A stretch of DNA of 64,000 nt from Artocarpus heterophyllus (taxonomy: Eukaryota > Streptophyta > Magnoliopsida > Rosales > Moraceae), in the NCBI GenBank assembly GCA_025403435.1, contig CM046327.1, positions 11,772,218-11,836,217 on the forward strand, in the 5' to 3' direction. The position numbers and the translations under genes are program-made. Below are positions 58,468-64,000 of the stretch, one piece after another. Under the pieces are notes generated by a model, which worked only from the letters and a program-made list of their open reading frames with translations, was not told where the DNA came from and searched no databases. Within the stretch, counting starts at the first letter, position 1. Each line of letters starts with the position of its first letter.

Positions 58468-59399
58468 CTTATTGTTTGGTAGCGTTTTTTGTTTTGGATT
58501 TTACTTTTAAAAAAAATCTAAAAATAAAAATATTTTAAAAAAATATGTGAAAATTGTTTTTAAAATTATGTTTGGTTATACTTTTTTAATATAAAAGTTT
58601 TTTAAATAAAAAAACCAAGTTTAATTCTAATAATATTACTTAAATAATATAATACTACTTAATAATATTAAGGGAAATAAAATTAAGATTTTTTAATAAA
58701 AAATAAAAATCCAAGAGCTGCTGCTTCTACTCTAGGGAGAATAGAATGCCGGCGACAACGACTGCCCCACCCCCGAAGGTCCTCAATGGCCCCTCGCCCC
58801 ACCCCTATGGCCCTCGCCCCACCCATGGCCCCAACCCCACCCCGATGGCTCCATGCCCCACTCAAGAACAGACCCAACCCCTTGTCCCTGATGCCCTCTC
58901 TGTCGACGGCTCTGTCACGAAGATCAATGGCGCCACCAACAGATATTGACGCCCTTCGCCTAGATCTGCCTCCCACCCACATGAACACAGGAGACTGTAG
59001 CAACTTCCCTCCCGTCGAATCATCACCGTTGGGTTTGTCAACTTCCCTTTGGGCTATGGTGGGGTTGCTCCAGTGAGGTCAGGTTTGCCGGTGACGGTTG
59101 GGGCCGGTGGCTGTGGGTGGGGTTTGTCGGAGAGCAACAAAGTGGGAGAAGGAGGAAGAAGGGAGGGTGTTGGGTTTTTTTTTTTGGGTGCTGGATTAGT
59201 TGTTATGTAGTAAAAGAAGGGAAGAAAAAAATAAAAACAGTTTATTTTTTCAAAATCTAGAGAAAAGGTGGAATGTTTTAGAAAATGTTTTCATTTTTCA
59301 TTTTTCAAAATTGTTAACCAACTCTTTTAAAATCATTTTTATTTTTTGTATTTTTGAAAATAGCAAAACATGTTTTGAAAATAGAACCAAACAATAAAG
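58468..59399. mobile_element. Candidate Pack-MULE-like element: GC-rich core between AT-rich inverted ends
   Basis: The left end reads CCTTATTGTTTGGTAGCG and the right end on the minus strand reads CTTTATTGTTTGGTTC, with further mirrored TTTTTGAAAA/GTTTTTAAAA-like AT-rich sequence for about 200 bp on each side. The core (about 58715-59180) is GC-rich, with a 67-codon Pro/Thr-rich frame from ATG 58746. GC-rich gene fragments inside Mutator-like ends define Pack-MULEs. The donor gene is not recognised and a 9-bp target duplication was not identified. Confidence 0.45.
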
Positions 59400-61715
59400 A
59401 AACGAACAAACTACAATTGGGAAATAAGCAACACTTTTACCAAAAAAATAATAATAATAAGATGCACTTTGTATAGCTTATGAGTTACGACAACAAACCT
59501 CTAAAAAGTAAACAACCTATTGGTAGTGATATTTTGAAAATGTTTTTATTTTATATATGAAAATGGAAATAAGACGTTATTGGAAATAATATCACAACTG
59601 TTTCACAAATTGTGTTTGATTATTTTTTAGAGACTATGTTATGGAGATATAAACAAAAATTTCGACTCAAACAGCTACAAAAAACTACGACCCTTATAAA
59701 CAACTGTATTCATTGGTAAATTCTAATGAAACACTCGAGAGGAAGACACATGCATCAAGTTTTATAAGTGAACATTCAAGATGGTACATTGAAGATCGAG
59801 CACACGCAAAGCTCTTTGAGAAATCGTCTACAATCAATGAACAAAATCGAGAGGCCAGTAGCACTAAGGCCACACCAACCATCGCCAAGACACAAATCTA
59901 GCATACTAAAAATAAAAACTAACAATAAGAAACAAAATAAACACGCAAACAAAATGGGGTAGAAACCACCATTATTACAATAACAAAACACACAAAAATA
60001 GAAGAAAAATCTTGAGTACCACACTCAAAAGCATTTGACAAAAGGATCATTAATGAAGAAATTGTTGGTAAAGTCAACCGCCTTCTATAGACACGCATCG
60101 GAGTTGAAGAAGCGCCACCAAACAAGGTTGCTTGAATCATTAGCGAAAAAAGATGTCACCACCTCCAAAAGAAGCCAACCATTGTCCAAAATAAAACCTA
60201 AAAATAGCTTAGCCACCAAATCATGAATACGTGCTAAAACTCAGCCAAATCATTTGGACTCCAAACTTTAGCTAGGTTAGATTTGCCCAAATAGAGCCAC
60301 CACACCCTACACTGCCACCAATATCGAGAAGACCAGGATAAGATGAGGCTGAGGAATAACTCTCAAGGCTAGGAGCTCGAAGACAAACTTGAAGATGGCA
60401 CTAGAGCTCCAACCAACATTTTCTCTTCTTTCTTTATTTCATTTTACAAACCCCTCATGGGGGAAAAAACTCTAGGTAACTCTAGTTTTGGCCAAGGAAT
60501 CTTTTTGAGAGATTGTTTTAGGTGTAAGAAAAAAGCAAAATTGTGTTTAACTACATGATATTCAAAAAGGGATAGCGAGAATTTAGTAGGATTAATTTCA
60601 CCCATCACTCTAGGAAAAATTCACCTATATTCTTTGGTGATATGATATTTATTTTTAAAAGTACATTTGTCCCACCATTTTAGAAATACATAGTTTTGAC
60701 TCATTTGTCAATAAATTGTTTATTTTTAAACTTAATCTAACCTTTGCCCTGACATTTAGGTTTAAAGGTGTAACCACTCTGAAATTTTTAAAATATGCTA
60801 CTTGAACCCTCTACTATCAAACTATCTATTTTTGAAGAAAATATAATACCAAATAGTATTGAGGGTTTTAAAAGGAATAAAATAATTAAAAAAGCAAATC
60901 TAAAAGAATTCTGAAAGGAAGTATATGCCAATGCGGAAGGCTGTCACCGAAAAGAATAGAACGTTGCTTCGCTCTGCTGGATGCGTTAGATTCCCTATAA
61001 CAAGCGAGCTTTTTACCTCAAATTTAAAGATGTGGGTTCAAAATGCTATCTTAGTTTTTTTCTCTTTCTTTTTTCCATAGGTTGAAGAAGATGTCTACAA
61101 CTTTCATTATCGTGGCCTAAGATTTTTTTTTTCTTTTTAGTTTTTTTTCCCAATGTTCTTGTCTTTTAATTATTTGTTCTCTCTAAAAATCCTAACATGT
61201 CAATTGCTTTATATTTCATATAGTAGTTAGACCGTTAAAATTGAATGCCTTAGGGCAAAATGAGATGAGTGCTTGTATTTAGGGGTTAAGAGTATAGCTT
61301 CAAAAAAAAGAAGAAGAAGAAGAAGAATTACGAAAATAATAAGATAAACAACCTAACACATTTACCAAGAAACAGCATGTAGTTTATTTCGCTGGCGACA
61401 AAAAATCTCAAAATTAATGGCATTTTGTTTTTCAAGGAAGCAAGAAAAGAATTTATTAGGTGTTTATTTATTTATTAATTTTGGCGGATCAAACTTGAAA
61501 ACATTCACCTGTGTTATTTTAACTACTAAAAATAAATTTTAAAGTTTAAGTTTAACTATCCAAATAAACGTTTTAAGAAATATAAGTTTTGACCCTTTGG
61601 TTTATAAATTGTCTCTTTTCATATGAAATCTAGCATGGCAAATGAGGGTTTTAAGAAATATAAAACAATTAAAAAGAAGATTTGATTCCTAACTTTCAGA
61701 ATAGTTATAAAAAAG
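59400..61715. other. Spacer with unassigned retroposon-like sequence
   Basis: 59690-60480 is moderately GC-rich; on the minus strand it resembles the untranslated 3' part of a non-LTR element but lacks diagnostic motifs or a clear poly(A). 60600-61680 is AT-rich, and an (AAG)n tract lies at 61308-61326. Confidence 0.35.
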
Positions 61716-61963
61716 GGAGCTCCTTAAGCGAAAAAAGTTAATAATTTATACCTTCAGCACAATTCCATTGCATATCATGTTTGTGACTTTCTATTTCCAT
61801 GACCACAAGGATAATAATAGAATAATTTTTAACTTCAGCAAGATGAAGCCTACTTCTGAGAAAATTCCACCAATCCCTGCCTCAGAGCTCCAAGGTTCAC
61901 CCCATTCCTAACCAAAATACAAGTTACACCCAATTGTGATGCCTGAAAATGCCATGAAACAAT
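61716..61963 (-). pseudogene. Duplicated last exon of MDP-1 with flanking 3' DNA, inactivated
   Basis: About 250 bp match 47098-47347, covering MDP-1 exon 4, its 3' flank and the start of intron 3. The exon (about 61833-61940) keeps the CAG acceptor and reads LGVTCILV, then Arg in place of Gly (VRNGVN), then GALRQGLVEFSQK followed by TAG where the parent has TCG (Ser). The upstream exons with the catalytic residues are absent. It lies 14.6 kb from the parent in the same orientation. Confidence 0.88.
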
Positions 61964-62851
61964 TTTTTTTTTTTATATTTTCTTAGATTTCATAAAGTGA
62001 TGTTTTTGACGAAAATTTCATAAAATTTTCAGATTTTATAATTTTATGAAATTTTCATAATATCAACAATTTGATATTTTTATGAAATTTTTATGAAAAA
62101 TTCATAATTTTGAATATTCATATTTTTTGTATTTGTTATGAATATTATACAGTTTTAGTGTGGATATAATTTTTGTATATTTATGTGTATATAATATTCA
62201 TTATGTATAATTTGTTATTTAAATTATGCACGTAATTTAAGTTAAATAATTTAGTACATTTAAATTTTTGTATAATAATGTGTTAAATTATGTTTTTGAA
62301 TGTATAATTTTTAATTTATGCATAATGAAAATTGATACATAAATTATTGGTTTTTTTGTTCATATTTATTATTGCTTTAAGTAAATGCAATTTATTTATT
62401 AGCAAAATTTTAGAATAAATGTCTAGTGATATATATAATTTTAAATAATTAGAGAGTAGCCACAACATCTTTGATTATACAAAATTATATTAAGTGTTTG
62501 AATCACGTATAGTAAAAGGATATTAAATTGTGATTAATCATATGTAATATAATAAATTTTATCGCACAAAAAAATTTATTATATTTAGTATGATTAGTTA
62601 GGATGATGTATCAAATTATTTTTTCTTAATTTTACCCACATGAATTAAGATAAAGGAATATAATTTGATAGTGTCGTCGTAAAGATATATGTATCTGTTT
62701 GAATTAAAAATTTAACCCCCAGGTAATTTTTAATGTCATTTGATACATATTTTTATTGCATGTATTTACATTGGTTAAATATGACATATAGCATTATAGC
62801 CATAATTTAGTAACACAAGTATATATGTTTAATTATGCAGCGATACAAACT
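61964..62851. other. AT-rich spacer, nothing recognised
   Basis: It starts with poly-T and ATGAAATTTTCATAA-type inverted phrases directly at the break of the MDP-1 duplication. It may hide the 5' LTR of the copia element to the right, but TG...CA borders and a primer-binding site were not found. Confidence 0.35.
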
Positions 62852-64000
62852 ATGAACTACTTTGATTTTAAATGCGACATTTCTAAACTTAAAAGTGATA
62901 ATTATAAGGTGTGGAAGGAGAGAATTCTTCTTCATTTGGCTTGGATGGACATTGATTATGCTATCCATAAAGATGAACCAGCTGCTATTACGAAAACAAG
63001 CCAACCAGATGATGTTGATAAATATGAGAAATGAGAGCGATCTAATCGTCTCTACGTCATGTTTATTAAAACTAAAATCTCGGCTGGTATTCGTGGTTCA
63101 CTGGAACAGTATGACAATGTGCAAGCTTTAATGAAGGCAATTGATGAGCAGTTTGCATCATCAGACAAAGCTTTGGCAAGCACCTTAATAATGAAATTTT
63201 CATCCATGAAGCTCATCGAAATTCGTGGTGTGCACGAGCACATCATGCAAACGAGGGACATAACAGCTCAGTTAAAAACTCTTGAGGTTGAGATGTGTGA
63301 GTCTTTCCTTGTGCACTACATCTTGAACACTCTTCCATAACAATATGGACCTTTCAAAATATCCTACAACATACATAAGGATAAGTGGTCCATCAACGAG
63401 TTGATGACCATGTGTGTTCAGGAAGAAGGAAGACTTGTTATGGAGGCAGGAGAAAAAGTGCATCTGGTAACTCAAGGGAAGAATAAGGGGCAAGCCAAGA
63501 ACAAGGGAAAAGGCAAATTGTTTGCACAGGCTGATATCAAAATGGAATCTAGGTGCTTCTTTTGTAAAAAGAAAGGGCACATAAAGAATGATTGTCCTAA
63601 ATATCAGAAATGGCTTGAGAAGAAAGGTACTTAATCCTCATTTGTTTGTTTTGCATCTAATATGGTTGATGTTGGTCATAACACATGGTGGATTGATTTT
63701 GGTTCTACAATCCATGTCACTAATTCCTTGCAGGGTTGCAAAACCTAAGGAAGCTAGTGGGCAGTGGGCAGTTTATCTACTCAGACAATAAGATACGCTC
63801 ATATGTAGAGGCAGTTGGAACATGCAAATTAGTTTTAAGTAGTGGTTTTGTGTTAGAATTGGAAAAGACATTTTATATTCCAAGTTTTTCAAGCAATTTA
63901 ATTTCTGTTTAAAGGTTTCTATTATTGGGTTTTTCCTTTAATTTTTAAATACTATATTCAGTTTATATTATAGATCTAAACTTATTGGGAATGGAACAAT
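62852..64000 (+). pseudogene. Decayed Ty1/copia GAG-protease region, runs off the window
   Basis: From ATG 62852 the frame reads MNYFDFKCDISKLKSDNYKV and then WKERILLHLAWMDIDYAI, the GAG (UBN2-type) start of a copia element. A TGA at 63032 replaces the Trp of the usual YEKWERSNRL. After it come SSDKALASTLIMKF, RGVHEHIMQTRDI, a second stop (TAA after ILNTLP), ISYNIHKDKWSINEL, and an intact CCHC knuckle CFFCKKKGHIKNDC near 63562. The protease segment reads WWIDFGSTIHVTNS, with Phe where the catalytic DSG has Ser. After that the frame shifts, with LSSGFVLELEKTFYIPSFS still readable. It is not functional. Confidence 0.88.

Overview
The window looks like nuclear DNA of a eudicot plant. It is AT-rich, has spliced genes with GT-AG introns, carries Ty1/copia, solo-LTR and Mutator-like remnants plus many small foldback elements, and its genes match families described from flowering plants. 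Some wording of the repeats and genes recalls cucurbits, but the species cannot be fixed from this sequence alone. There is no bacterial, plastid or mitochondrial signal.

Gene content is sparse. Three loci look functional: (1) a two-exon minus-strand gene at 2455-4376 for a small basic/acidic plant protein of unknown function; (2) a plus-strand gene with an uninterrupted 1252-residue coiled-coil frame at 42985-46743 (At4g38062-like), probably with a 5' leader exon near 41.2 kb and a 1.65-kb leader intron; (3) a four-exon minus-strand magnesium-dependent phosphatase 1 gene (MDP-1, HAD superfamily) at 47220-48563. Genes 2 and 3 are convergent, 476 bp apart.

The rest is mobile and duplicated DNA. 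Region by region: 1-915 is the 3' end of a decayed copia element with its LTR. 5.7-9.6 kb is AT-rich with MITE-like pieces. 9669-14032 is a complete, young copia insertion with AAATC target duplications, whose single open frame lacks most of reverse transcriptase and all RNase H. 14-26 kb is AT-rich with small foldback elements, duplications and a probable LTR. 26919-31110 is a probable 4.2-kb solo LTR. 33.5 kb holds a ribosomal protein L26 pseudogene, and 35.2-36.2 kb a LINE-like 3' end with poly(A). 37.4 and 40.0 kb hold foldback elements. 49.5-51.5 kb carries exon fragments of a Rab2-type GTPase and apparently an ITPK gene. 51.9-55.1 kb is a tandem array of about 0.3-kb units rich in GTCGAC palindromes, followed by a Mutator-like transposase remnant and an LRR receptor-like fragment. 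58.5-59.4 kb is a GC-rich core inside AT-rich inverted ends. 61.7 kb is a second, broken copy of the last MDP-1 exon. 62.9 kb to the end is the 5' coding part of another decayed copia element.

The most striking structures are: (a) a strictly 22-bp-periodic array of GC-rich palindromes (core GCGCCTAGGCGC) inside both LTRs of the copia element, the two LTRs differing by exactly one 22-bp unit; (b) seven gap-free 50-residue repeats in the coiled-coil protein, with an apparent 100-residue higher-order period; (c) two unrelated transposable elements, a copia and a Mutator-like one, that each keep an open frame after losing the catalytic core; (d) the GTCGAC palindrome array next to the Mutator-like remnant. 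All assignments were made by eye; no database search was run.
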